DNA from: Uranotaenia lowii
Taxonomy: Eukaryota; Arthropoda; Insecta; Diptera; Culicidae
Direction: 5' to 3'
Length of the DNA stretch: 64,000 bases
NCBI RefSeq assembly: GCF_029784155.1
Contig: NC_073692.1
Coordinates: forward strand, 153,232,334-153,296,333
The stretch's first letter is position 1, and the number at the start of each line of letters is the position of its first letter. The notes under the pieces are model-generated. The model did not search any database. It saw only the letters and a program-made list of their open reading frames with translations, and was not told the DNA's origin. Position numbers and translations under genes: made by a program. Below, one piece after another: positions 22,786 to 34,859 of the stretch.

Positions 22786-23349
22786 ACTGGGAAAACATAA
22801 ACAAAACATAAAATACTGGCAAAAAGAGGAGAAGAAAAACTAACACATACGCACTGTCATTTTTTCTCTGACCTCGTTAATGTTTGAGTATTGGGGCCTC
22901 GAAAAAAAAATCGAAATTTTAGTTGCCTTCCGTTATGAGAATATCGTTATTGAAACGAGAAATCAGATTGTTTCTGCTACAAACTTTTCATAAACATTTG
23001 ATTGCCGCTTAGAACAAATGCTTCGATGAATTGTTCTTGTTTAGAATCAGGCGCGCTTGAAAAATATGTCATGGTAAAAATGTTGTTCAAGGGCAATCAA
23101 AAAATTTAAAAATAATTCATTGATACAGTTTTATTTTTAAATAGGTACAGAGGATCTTATTCCGTAATTCTAATGAGATGGAGTGCCAATCGAAATCAAA
23201 CGAAAATTGATGAAAGTGTATAATGACTTTCTATTATTTGACTTATATGTAATGAATACGGTTACGGAATTCCTAGTAAAAGAAGGATGGCTCACTATAT
23301 GAAGTAACATTGAATCGGAAGTACCAAGAAAAGTGCTGTGAAGTTTCAA

Positions 23350-24205
23350 ATTATGAAATTACGTTGGGTCCGGAGAACAACACGAAGTGTTCTTAAGGTT
23401 CCCTTAACGAAATTACGTTGGATCGGGAGGACCAACATGAAGAGTATTCTGTGGGATCAATTTATGAAATTACGTTGGATTGGGAGGACCAACATGAAGA
23501 GTGATCAAATGTTCACTTTACGAATTTACGTTGAATCTGGAGGACGAACATGAAGAGTGTTCTGAAGGTTCACTTCATGAAATAACGTTGGATCGGGAGG
23601 ACCGACATAGAGAGTGTTCTGAGGGATCAGTTTATGAATTTACGTTGGATCGGAGGATCGAGTGATTTTAAGATTCACTTTACGAATTAACGTTCAATCG
23701 GGATCTGATGGTTCATTTTACGGATTTACGTTCAATCGGGAGGACAAACACGAAAGATGATCTGAAGGTTCACTTTATGAAATAACGTTGAATCGAGAGG
23801 ACCAACATGAAGAGTGTTCTTAAGGTTCACTTTATGAATTTACTTTGGATAAGGTGGCCAACACGAAGAGTGATCTGGAGGTTCACTTTATGAACAAACA
23901 CGAAGAGTGATTTAAATTCTTTTTATTAAATTACGTTGGATCGGAAGGACTAGCATGTAAAATGTCCTGGGGGATCAATTTATGAAATAACGTTGGATCG
24001 GGAGGACCAACATAAAGAGTGTTGTGAAGGTTTACTTTTTGAATTTACGTTGGATCGGGAGGACCAACACGAAGAGTGATCTGAAGGTTCATTTTACGAA
24101 TTAACGTTGAATGAAATTACGCTGGATCGAGAGGACTCTGAAGGTTCATTTTACGAATTTACGCTGGATCGGGAGGACCAATATAAAGGGTGTTTTCTTA
24201 ACCGT
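23350..24205 (+). repeat. Minisatellite, about 16 units of a 57-bp repeat
   Basis: The core unit reads GAAATTACGTTGGATCGGGA / GGACCAACATGAAGAGTG / (T/A)TCTGAAGGTTCACTTTAT and returns every 57 bp, with some shortened units (for example near 23660-23700, 23885-23920 and 24105-24150). Since 57 is divisible by three, intact neighbours stay in one frame: the plus strand gives a repeating KLRWIGRTNMKS peptide from 23338 to 23553. Internal deletions and stops break the frame afterwards. Units alternate GAAAT(A/T)ACG and GAATTTACG starts, hinting at a two-unit higher-order period. I see no surrounding gene that would use it as coding sequence. Confidence 0.9.
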
Positions 24206-24596
24206 ATTTTGATAACCAATCTAATTTGTCTGCAGCACATATAGCTGTCACTACTGAAGTGTCAGGGAAAGGCGAGGAAAAGTAAAAAAAAAAACCGATG
24301 AAGTTTTGAAAATCGTCGTAAAGAAAAGATAAACACAGAAAGAATAGTTTGAAACGAAAAGTCTGGAAAGTGTTGAAACGTCAAAAAAAAAGTTAAGACT
24401 TAAGGTCTTTAAAAATCAGTTATTAGAAGGGATAATGTGACAGGGCATAAAGGTAAGCCGATAGACTAACATAAATCCTAAAAAAAAACTAAAAGAACTA
24501 AATGCATTTTGGTGATCAGCTCGTTACTAAGAAAAATATCTTCAGATTCAATTTTCGGAAGCAAACAACTACGTTTCCGTTTTAAATTTTTTTTGT

Positions 24597-24815
24597 AGGG
24601 GGGAGATGTGTAGTCGATGATTGCTAATGTCGCCTCTTGGAATATACAACGGCGACACTCTTGGTAGTTTGGTATTGCCTAAACGATCACATCTCGCTCT
24701 TGCATTGCACCTCACTTCACAACAATTCAAGCGTCAGTATGAGTACTGCATTAATAACGGAACCAACACTAACGTCTAGAGTATTTGTATAAAAACGATG
24801 AATTAACGATATACC
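24597..24815 (+). mobile_element. Possible polypurine tract and start of an LTR
   Basis: GTAGGGGGGAGATG at 24596-24609 looks like a polypurine tract. It is followed by TGTGTAGTCGATGATTGC, an LTR-like start, and later a TATAAAA box at 24789. The block CGCCTCTTGGAATATACAAC resembles insect copia-type LTRs. No second LTR and no pol sequence are recognisable nearby, so this could be a 3'-end fragment or chance. Confidence 0.35.
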
Positions 24816-25500
24816 GTCAACTGGGGCAACATGTAACAATTATCAACTTCAATGCACAGTGGTGCAGAACATCAATCTAGCGATACGAAATTAATAGCGA
24901 CCAGGGATGAAGAGATAGACATTTGATGTCTTCATCAACATTGTTCAATTTTACATGGTGCATATTCTAGTATCAAAATTTTAGCCGAGGGGTCCACCGA
25001 TAGGGAGATAAAAATGCTAACTTTTTTCAAATTAGGGCTTTGATGTCTTCGACAAAGTTGTTTATCTGATCAAAATACATAATTTTATTGAATATGTCAA
25101 AGTCCAATCCCATCACCCTCAAGAGTTACAGTAAAAGTAAAAAAATCTCTTGAAAAAACAGTTATTTGAACCTGACACGTTGTAGATTGGATAAAATGGT
25201 TCACTGTCTTTGAAACAAAGTTGTAATAAGCCACGATCTACAATTATCTCATACATTATGGTGGGTTTAGAAGTTGCTGAAGCTCTATAGGAAGCATTTA
25301 GTGTATTTTATTGCCAATTTTTGAAGGCTCGTGCATCGAAAAGTGCACATTTTCGTAACACCCCCGTTTTGTGATTATTTTTGATGATAAGAGGAACCAT
25401 TTCTATTTGAAAATAGAGGGGAAATCGGTGGATCTAGTAGAGATTTAAATTGTGTAAGAAATATTAATTAATAACAATTTTTGAAAAATTCCATTGATTT
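24816..25500. repeat. Probable mosquito interspersed repeat
   Basis: Begins with CCGTCAACTGGGGCAACATG, followed by non-coding sequence with recurrent phrases such as TCTTCGACAAAGTTGT and AAACAAAGTTGTAATAAG. Such phrases are common in mosquito MITE-type repeats. Boundaries and family cannot be set here. Confidence 0.35.
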
Positions 25501-28500
25501 TTAAAAGGTCTAGCAAAGCACACCAGGTCAGCTGATGTTTGATCAAGAGAGAAAAAAAATCATAAGAATCTCAAAACATGTAGTTGACTTCTGAATCACT
25601 GTTGGATTAATAAGAAATAGATTATCTGTTGATTGAACTGTATAGCATACGAAAAATGCGATACCATTCGGGCTATAATTTTCCAAGTACCAAACCGTCA
25701 GTTTTTTTTCCCTTTTTCTGGGAAAGGCAATAAATCTCGAAAAAAGCACTAAAACTTTAGGATATGTTCCGATCTGTGTTTGAACTCAACTGGGTACAAG
25801 ATTACTCTTTCTCTCTCTCTATCTCGTTCATCCCATGCCATGTTCACAAAGTACGAACCGAGGACCCGAAAAACAGCAACACCAACAATGAAACAGGGGA
25901 AAACCACAAAACAACAATTTCCTTCTAATAATAGCACAGCTAATGAAAATGTATATGCTTACTTGTGCGAAAACTCGCCTCTCACTCGACGATGTCGGTC
26001 GACGTGTTTTGTGTGTACGACGACGATGATCATAGAGTTTGAATGAAAAATAAAACTAACTACGGCCAGGAGAGCGGTGCGGTGGACGCATATCTGTTGT
26101 TGTGTCCCTCACTAGCACGCTCACAGTTATACCGACATACAGAAACATAGAATGGAATTTACACATGCAAAGTCATATACCTACACGTAAACGTCCATCC
26201 ATCCATCCATTGTGGTTTCACATTTTACACCATTCATTTACACAGAATCCGGTTGAAGTGATTCAAATTGATGAAGGAAAATTTTATTTTGATGAATAAT
26301 TTGAAAAGGGTCATCTGTTTTGGAATAGTAAAAAAATCGACTAATATCACTGGGCAATATTTTCGTGATCATTTCCTGGAAACAACTTTTCTCTTCACAA
26401 GTTTTGCAATAGGGGAGACTTAGGATATTTGATTCCTTCGCTATATCTCGAAACCGGAATGTCTTACAATGAGCAAATGTTCTAGAAAAAAGTGCTAAAT
26501 AGAACATAACCAACAATGTTGCTATCTCAACCAATTTTCTAAAATATTTTCAAAGCCATAGTCACTCACCTCTCATTTTTTGTAAAAAAAAAAGTTTTCC
26601 GTAATGTATGACATGGGTTCAATTGATCTCTTTTGTCCAAAAAGATATATTTTTCTTCGGAATGGATCGTGATCATTGCTTAGCACGAAATTACTAATAT
26701 GTGTCCAATAACTTTCATTTATCCAGTCATTAGCTGATAAAAAGGGCTCAAAAAAGTGTTTTCGTCTAAAACTTAGAAATATTCAACGAACCTTATAACT
26801 CTGGATTTTGTTTGATTTTTTTCCAAGGGTTAGTTCACCTTGAATAAAGGATCAAATCTCCTTTAACTTAAAAAAATATCACATTTCTTTTCGTCTCACA
26901 AAAATTCAATTTTCAATTTTTCAATTTAAATTTTCAGCACAAATGTAAACAATCCAACCATTGTATCCTTTATTCAAATGTAGAACAAACTTTTTTTCGG
27001 AAAAATTTAATTCAGTTTTTAAACCGTTTGGTTTTTTTTCGGTAATTTGTTTTTTTTTAGTTTTTATGCATGGACTGCATGAAAATTATTTTTTTCTTCA
27101 AATTTGTATTTTGAGGGTTTTGAATAGCTTTATACACAATCAAAATAAAATTGTTAGCAAAAAATTACGCATTCGTAATTCCAAACTCTCAATCTTAAAT
27201 TGAGGAATTGCTTCATTTTCTAACTTTATTTTATTGGAAACTAGTCCATCGGGAAAGGTTTGATAGCCAGAGAAGTTAAAAAAACATGGAAAAACTTTTT
27301 TAACTGGAAAATGTGAAAAAAAAAATACGAACTGCTGCCGACAGTTGAGTCGTCACGACGATTACGGCTCCCCTTCCCACTAACACAACAAAAGTTAAGT
27401 GAATACTCGACACAAAAATGGTAAATGAGTTTAAGGACTTAATCAAACTATTTGTATAATAAATTTAATTAGTCTACACGGTAAAACAGCTTTCAAATAA
27501 GCACTTAAACTTAAATAAAAAAAATATTATGAAAAAAATACTTTTCCTTTGCTGTATACCATTTAGGAAGCTAAGTTTTCATTTTTCTTTTTATTTCATT
27601 TTAAAAGCGAGTTCCATGAATTTTAAAATGTCGTTTTACAGCAGTTTGCAATGCATATTAAGTGCTTGTTAAGATGTTTAAATTATAGTTTAAGTTAGAG
27701 TTAATCAGGGATGTTTGCCTTGTTTAATTTTCCATATCATGTTTTCTTTTATTCTGCTACTGATTACTTTTTGACAAAATTTACTCGTAATTATGATGAA
27801 ACTGTAAAATTTGACTGACTTAAATTTTAAGAGAAAACACTTTTAAAGTACAATTTGAAAATATAAATCGTCTTCTTTTATCGATCTTCACAAGGTTTTT
27901 TTTAAATCAGTAATGTATATCTCTGTCTCGATGTTTTATTTTGAAATTTAATTTAGAAGAGCGAAATCAAGTCACTGAAATATTAAAGTGTAACAATGTC
28001 ATTACTTGGTTTATCATCGTTTTAAGTTTTATTGTTAAAAATAATATAAGCATATTCGAATAACTAAGTTCAAAATAATAAATTAAAAATCTTAAAAATA
28101 TCCTAGACTTTTCTTTTGTTATTATTTTAGCAATTGTTTTTGATTCTTTTTATAATCTGTGAATACTATGTAAAAAAAATAAATAAACAATCTGTCAACG
28201 TAATATCTCACGGACAGAAGTAAGTAATTTACTTGCTTCTAGAAAAAGCATTTTTCAATTGGTTTTTGTACAAAAGCTAAAATAATGGATAGTATAAAAG
28301 TTCGCGAGCTCAAACACTTAAGTACCAAAAAGGAATAAACTTTCTGCAAACCTTTCCCAAAATTCAATATGTTATCCAATTGCATCATCTACAACTTTTT
28401 GATTCTTCATTCCATGTTTTTTTAGTATTTATTGGATAGTTCTGTTCAAGAATCGTTTCGAGAATCAGTGATGTGTTAGAGATTATATTTAGTGAGGGAA
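25501..28500. other. Long AT-rich stretch, no gene seen
   Basis: It contains only a CT-rich microsatellite at 25805-25830, a CATC repeat at 26198-26211 and a slightly GC-richer patch at 25980-26110. No domain-like ORF. Confidence 0.5.
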
Positions 28501-28507
28501 ACAGCTA

Positions 28508-28781
28508 CACAGAAAAAAAAATTGACTATTACGTGTCACTGAAAACTGCAACCTTTAAAATAAATCAACCTGTATTAACAAAATCTGTAATTTTAAATTG
28601 TTTTCCTTGCAAGTTAACAAAGTTTCATTTATTATTACAGCAAATGTCCTGTAAAAAAGTTATACACTAAAAATTAAATGTCACGTAATTTGTTTTTCGA
28701 CTTGTAAAATTACGGTAAATGTCCTGCTCCTTTTTGTTACAGGACATTTGCGTTATTTTACAGGAAATAATTTTTGCTGTG
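28508..28781. mobile_element. 274-bp TA-flanked MITE
   Basis: Ends CACAGAAAAAAAAATT (28508) and AATTTTTGCTGTG (complement start CACAGCAAAAATT, ending 28781), flanked by TA on each side. Interior words AAATGTCCTGTAAAA and TTACAGGACATTTGC are inverted copies of one motif. The terminal CACAGAAAAAA matches the two longer elements at 46596-48729, so these probably share a mobilising transposase. Confidence 0.6.
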
Positions 28782-28799
28782 TAGCTTGTAGGAAATTCG

Positions 28800-30840
28800 A
28801 AAAGTTGCTTCCTTAATTAATTCTTTTTAAATTTTCTTATTAATTGAAACAAAAAATTAATTGTAAATTTATATTTACAATTCAAAAACACCTTTTGTAT
28901 TGGAACTTTAAGTAAACTTCAGGTTTTATTTAAAAATGTGACTACATAAGAACAGAGTTTGAAATGAACCGTTTTGACTTCAAAATTGAGTCATTGGAAT
29001 ATTGATTGAATATTAATTTTATACATCAACAAGTTGGAAAACATGTAACAGGCGTTTACCTCTCACGATGGTCAACAGAACATCAACAATGTCATAGAAA
29101 GCGTAATGATATGAAATATTCTTCGAGAATCCAATTTCATGTCAGTCTCATTTTTTTTGTGTTTCTTGTTCTTTTAAATGCTCAACATCACATTTGAAAA
29201 GGGTTTGATAAATTCAAGATGGCCAAATATTTTTTATTTTTCCGAGGAGCAATGAATGTAAAACCTAATACTGACTAATTTGAATGACCTAAATCTAAAT
29301 ATGCAGATTTTGTTATTAGAAAAACTTTTCAAAAAAGGCTAAATATTTTGAAGGAAGTAATGCATTTTTTAACAAAACTTGAAAACAAAAACATAACATT
29401 TTGAAATTAGGTTTTGATTCATTGATCATTTTTCATCAAGCCTTCAAGTAATTTATATTTCTGCGAAAAAAGTTACAGAAGTTTTTATTTGTTTACTTTT
29501 CCTTATTTATCGAATTTTTAAGGAAGTTTTAAACCAAATTGAATTTTAGAAACTTTTTTAGCAAAAATCTTATTGCTTTGTAGGTTCCAACAAATTTGTG
29601 AATGAAATTAAGTTTTTTTAAAACTTTCTGCAGTAATGTCAACAATACGTGTAATGATATTTTTCCAAATTTTTAAAAACTATTGATTTTTAATTTTTAG
29701 AGATATGGTGCAATCTCTATATCATCAAAATATTATTCCTTAATTCAATGAAGTAAAGTAAACGAAATCAGAATCAGATTTCTTCTTAAATGTTGGTTTG
29801 ACAGTTAATAAGTTATCCATGACTGATTTCATTTAAAACTGGCACAACTAATCATCAGTTTTCGATTGAAAACTTGCAGCACAGAATAGTTAAAATAAAG
29901 AAAAACATCTTTTATTTTAATTAAACTCGAACTTGCAAAGTATACTGCTTTAAATTTAAACTTTGCCGTTATTTGTAAGAAATTTGTTACTCATGTTTAC
30001 GTTAATTAAATTAAAGACTTAAAAAAAATATTCCTGATTTTTTTCCGGACAACATCAGAGCAAATCCCGGAAATTATTGAAATTTTAGAAAATTTAAGAA
30101 CTTGAAGAGAAACATGGAAAAATCAATGGGAGTTTAATTTATAAATCTGAGCAATCCAGAATGCTCACTTTATAAGCACAAGTATGAGTAGGAAAAATGC
30201 AAAATTAATTTAAGCTGTTTGGTCATTATTTAAATTTGCACAAATCAATTAAAAAAAATCAATAGCTGCTTAAATTGGTCCAATCGGCCATACTGAGATT
30301 CTTCATTCAATTTTTAATTCAATTTATATTTTAGATTAAAAATTCAAATTGAAACTTTTTCAACTAAAGTTTTCTACTTTTGATTCGGAAGCACTTTAAT
30401 CAGCATATCATTTTCTTATTGATAATTCTCAAACGGTTTATAATACAAATAAAGATTCAATTTATTGTCTTTTTCACATTTAAATCTGGTGCAAAGAACT
30501 TAAGAGCTTATTTTGATTTATTTGGCTGTCTTGCAACTTTTGAAGATATTTATAAATTATATAAGAAAATTCTGCACTTTTCTGATAAACTTTGAAACAT
30601 TTCAAAAAAATTCAAAACAAAGGTTTTTTCCTTAAGACCGTAAGTAATTTTGACTTCTGCGAAAGAAAACTTATTGAAGTTTTTCATTCGTTCGCTTTTC
30701 CCAATTTTATAATAATAATATAAACCGAACTTTCAAAGATGTTTTAACTAAATTGTATTTGAAATACTATTAAAGCTAAAATCAAATCGTCTGGCAGATT
30801 TCGATAAGTTCGTTTATTTGAATCATCAATTGAAATCTAT
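28800..30840. other. AT-rich DNA, no gene seen
   Basis: Short low-complexity reading frames only. Nothing repeated or domain-like found. Confidence 0.5.
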
Positions 30841-30846
30841 AAAGAA

Positions 30847-31320
30847 CTAGCTGACTCAGTAAACTTCGTTTTACCTTCTTAAGTATAAATCGTAATAAAT
30901 GTATAATTTCATCTACACGTCCTTAACTGCACCGTGCTCGCGAATGGATTCTTATGGAAATCGTTACAAATAAAGTTGAATTTGTATTGGGACCACCTTC
31001 CATAAAAAGTGAGATTCTTGAAACTATTATACAAACCATCTCTGACCCAAAAAGCCCTCGGATACCAAATTTCTCTTCATTCCGACCGACCATTCATACA
31101 TGATGTTGTTACAAAGTAAACGACTCCATTTTTATATATAAGAAGATGTGAAGAGATAACTTTGTATGGGGACCCCCCTTTCATGAAAAGTGAGATTCTT
31201 GGAACTATTATACAAACCATCTCTGACCCAAAAAACCCTCGGATACCAAATTTCACTTCATTCCGACCAACCATTGATACGTGATGTTGTTACAAAGTAA
31301 ACGCCTCCATTTTTATATAT
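30847..31320 (+). repeat. CTAGCTGAC-start dispersed element with internal 181-bp duplication
   Basis: Starts CTAGCTGACTCAGTAAACTT and ends CCATTTTTATATATAAG. The 3' part is present twice: GAGATTCTTG...CCATTTTTATATATAAGA at about 31011-31142 and again at about 31192-31322, a period of 181 bp. An inverted relative sits at 42360-42649. It carries no ORF of note. Similar CTAGCTGACCCGG-start repeats occur widely in arthropods. I cannot name the class with certainty. Confidence 0.65.
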
Positions 31321-31329
31321 AAGATAAGG

Positions 31330-31980
31330 CAGATCGAAATAAAATGGAATGAATAAATATCAAAAATTTGCAAGTTGAATTTGATAAGAATTATTTTCAT
31401 CAACTGACATCAATTTGTTCCTAATGAAACAAATTTTCATGCTCAAAATCTTGAAATGTTCTTACTTAAATAACATGACTTTTACCGACAATTCCGATCA
31501 ATTGAGTTAACATTTTATTATAATTTACAAAAAAAATAACCAAGTTCTACTGTTTTTTTTACAAAACAAATTTACCGAATCTTATAGTAAAACTTTTAAG
31601 AAAATTTGAACAATTTTTAATAAGTTTGTCTTTGTTTTCAAGTTCAAATTTTTGTGTTTTGGAAACATAATCTTCTCAGAAGCCTAAAAATATAAATTTT
31701 AAAAAAGAATATCTTTTGTCCTAGCTTTTGTCTACGAAAAGATAAAAAAAATGATTCGAAGTAGCAACTTCAAAGCATAATTTAAATGCGCAATGACTCA
31801 ATTACAAATTGATTTTCTTAGTTTTCCTAAGGCTAAAATTATGACAAACTTTCCACCTCTAGATCGCATAAGCGTTATCACAAAAAGTTAAAGTGGGTTC
31901 AAGTATTAAGTGATTTTTTAATCTGTAATCTTGTTTATTAAAAATTTCAGCAATGTTTTCACAGTCAGAAAATCAAAAGA
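31330..31980. other. AT-rich DNA, no gene seen
   Basis: No ORF, repeat or RNA gene recognised. Confidence 0.5.
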
Positions 31981-31987
31981 GAATGAG

Positions 31988-32178
31988 GGCTTGTGATTTA
32001 GCTCAGTTGGCAAGTCTGTTGTCTCCTGAGCCGATGTCCGCGAGTTCGAGACCAAGAGTTAACATCGAACACAGTTGTACCGGATAAGTTTTTCAATAAC
32101 GATCCGCCAACTGCAACGTTGATAAAGTCGCGAATGCCATGAAAAGATGGTAAAACGACTATAATCGAAACAAAAAAA
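31988..32178 (+). mobile_element. tRNA-derived SINE
   Basis: The head matches a RNA polymerase III promoter: A box TTTAGCTCAGTTGG (31997-32010) and B box GCGAGTTCGAGACC (32040-32053), 30 bp apart as in tRNA genes. A roughly 110-bp unrelated body follows, ending in ATCGAAACAAAAAAAAAACC. It does not fold as a functional tRNA. Non-coding. SINEs of this kind are moved by a LINE in trans. Target duplications are not clear. Confidence 0.75.
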
Positions 32179-33430
32179 AAACCATATAAAGATTCAGATA
32201 ATTAAACATAATTTTCATGATTTCAGAAAATTCAACACTCAAAGACTGCTGAGAAGATTTGCCAACCGATTTTAAAATTTTAAGATTAGGAGATATATTT
32301 GAAAGCTATTTTCTTTGTTTTGATTGCTTATTTTCTGTAACCAGTTTATAATAGTTTTGATTTTTATCGTAGAATTTGATGAGAATGTTGAGTTAACCAG
32401 TTCAATTAATGTTATTGATAGTTAAAATTAAAGAATTTGTACCACTACATTTTTTTGAAAATTTGTAAAAAAGAAACTTTTCAGAAAAATATTTTTATGG
32501 GGGTCACCGACCAAATATTTTAATATTTGGTGGAAATGAACTGGAAAAAGCATTACTTTTAGTCGATGCAGAAATTAGCGTTACTGTATTTTTTTCTTTA
32601 AGTCCTTCTACTAAACATACCGTGCTTTTTTTGGTATTGTTGTTATTTCTAGCTAAATTTCAATTTCGAAACCCCCCCCCCCCCCCCTCCCCCCAATATT
32701 TGATGGGAAATTTAAATTCCGCATCCGCATCACATTATTAAAATTTTAATACGTTACATGAGCACAATTGTTTTGTTTTTATGATTTTGAAATTGAAATA
32801 AAATATAAATTTTGAATTAAAAATTTATTAATTCTTTCTTAGGATCTGATTGTAACTTTGTTTCTCAAGTTTGTATATGAATTGTATTTATTGTATGTTT
32901 CTCAAATATTGATTTGAAGATATTATTTTTAGTTGAGACACTGAATTTTGGTTCCCAATCAAATCTGATTTCAGGGTTCAAATTATACTCCGGAACTTCA
33001 ATAACGTATATAAGGCATCCAAAACATTTTTTAACAAATTTTTTTAAAAATTGCTCACAGAATTTTGATTACGCATAAATAAACAAAAAAATGGGCAACA
33101 CAATTGGTTTTTTTTTTCGTTTGATTTGGCAAGTAAAGTGAATAAATCAAACCCGGATAAAACCGGGTAATCTGGCAATCTTATTCTAGAGTAACTACTA
33201 CTAATATTACGAACTACACGAATCAAATACTGCCTACTTCCAATTTTAATTTGTTCTCATTTCTAGGTTCCTATCATAGTTTTTAATACGATAAGATAAC
33301 TGATATGGCTTACACTACGCAAACTACGGAGGCATTCGTTATGCCATATTTGAGATGTTTAATATAATCTTCCACTGGTTAGATCTTTGAAAAACAGTGC
33401 GTCAATCGATTTTCTGCGGGTTTCTAGGGA
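32179..33430. other. AT-rich DNA with a poly-C run
   Basis: No gene. A 17-base C run followed by T and C6 lies at about 32671-32694. At 33150-33185, AACCGGGTAATCTGGCAATC resembles the terminus of the MITE at 55475-55913 and may be a scrap of that family. Confidence 0.45.
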
Positions 33431-33431
33431 G

Positions 33432-34195
33432 CACAATCCTACCAGCATCCACAACACTCGATACTCCGGCATTTCTGCTTGCCATCCAGGTTTCTCAAGG
33501 CGTATCTCATGAACTTATTTTGAACTTTCTCTAGTCTGTTGTAGTTAAAGTTTGAACACCAAACAATACTGGCGTACTCTATCGCGATCCGAACCAATCC
33601 GGCGTAAATTGATACAACCGTATAGGGATCACTCAACTCGTGACCATTCCAAAAATTAAATTAGCCTTTGCTACAATTTTGTCTATGTGCTTCGAGAAGA
33701 TTAGCTCTGAGTCCAACTTTACTCCCAAGTCTTTTATTGAGGCTTGCCGTGCAACAATCAAATAATTCCCCAGGCGATATTTTCCATTTTCCGAGAAAAA
33801 GTAACAACATTTCATTTTGAGTCGTTGGTTTTTAATCCAAACCTGCTGCAGCATTCCGTTAACCTGTGTAGAATATTTTGCAGAATCGTGCAATCTTTTG
33901 GAGGACAAATTGGTAGAAAAATCTTTAACTCATCGGCAAACACAAGCACGAACACATCACATATCAGGAAACTCGTTCATAACATTGATGAAAAAAAGGG
34001 GTCCCAAGTGACTCCCTTGTGTTGCACCACTGTTTCTGGGAAAGTCCTGGATCTCACGTTCTCTAGCTCTACGTTTTACGTTCTTTCGATTAAGCATGAG
34101 CGAATCCAAGTGCCGTTTATTCCATTTTTAAACAGCACCGACAGAAAACGTCTGTGTTTATTACATCGAAGGGTTTGGACATGTCGCTGTGTTTA
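33432..34195 (-). pseudogene. Jockey/CR1-like LINE reverse transcriptase remnant
   Basis: Minus strand, in order: a motif B region TQGSHLGPLFF (about 34025-33990); the motif C region VFVLVFADELK (about 33950-33920), in which the second catalytic Asp of FADD is Glu; then LHRLTECCSRFGLKTNDSK, RLGNYLIVARQASIKDLGVK and DSELIFSKHIDKIVAKAN. A last frame gives DPYTVVSIYAGLVRIAIEYA and ASIVWCSNF, ending with KVQNKFMRYALRNL. Frames shift several times. 5'-truncated and dead. Confidence 0.8.
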
Positions 34196-34395
34196 GATCA
34201 TTTGGCATCAAAGTCAAAAATTCGATTTTTCCAATTTTCCTTAGGCCCTCCCTTGACTGATTTTTGAGGGTCCAAAAACCGAAACCGAAACACCTCTGAA
34301 TCAAGTCCGATAGAGCTGAAATTTAGAACAGGTATAGACGGTTTTCAAAATTCGATCATGATTTTTTTTCAGAACATCCATTGCCACCCTAATGT
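34195..34395 (+). repeat. Dispersed repeat, copy 2 (partner at 6345)
   Basis: Colinear with 6345-6575 through CATTTGGCATC, GATTTTTGAGGGTC, GATAGAGCTGAA and ATTCGATCATGATTTTT. It begins directly at the 5' edge of the LINE remnant, so it may be what the LINE inserted into, or part of its 5' region. Confidence 0.6.
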
Positions 34396-34859
34396 ACACA
34401 TATAACAGTGGCTAAATAGAACCCTAAGTCATCGTAGAAAAACAGAATGAAATGTACTTAATTTAAAGTTACTCACAGAGGAGTCGTGATTGCTGCTTTC
34501 GTTGGAAATCTAAAAAAAAAATGTTTAATTGCTTGACTACTTTGGTCTCCAGATATGCGCCATAGGACTCCGAATACAGAGGAGGCTGATGTTAAACGAG
34601 ATTACTGGGGATAGGAAGAATAATTCTGTAAAGCGACAAACAACGCATTGATTTTGGTACGTTAAAATTATGGATGTTTAAATGATCCCATTTTTGTTGT
34701 TTTTCCATTCTGAAGTTTAAACTTTTAGTTTTAAAATTGATGGTTAAAATGGTTGAAATTGACAGAAATAGTTCGATAAAAAAAATCCCAAAAGCTGTAC
34801 CAAATCACCCCGTTTTACAGTACGGCTATATCAGCTACAAGTCTATTTTTCTCTAATTT

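Noticed and set aside
23350..24205. CRISPR-like array
   Set aside because: The repeats are contiguous 57-bp units without unique spacers, and this is a eukaryotic genome. It is a minisatellite.
31988..32060. Functional tRNA gene
   Set aside because: A and B boxes fit, but acceptor and anticodon stems do not form properly, and the sequence continues into a SINE body with an A-rich tail.
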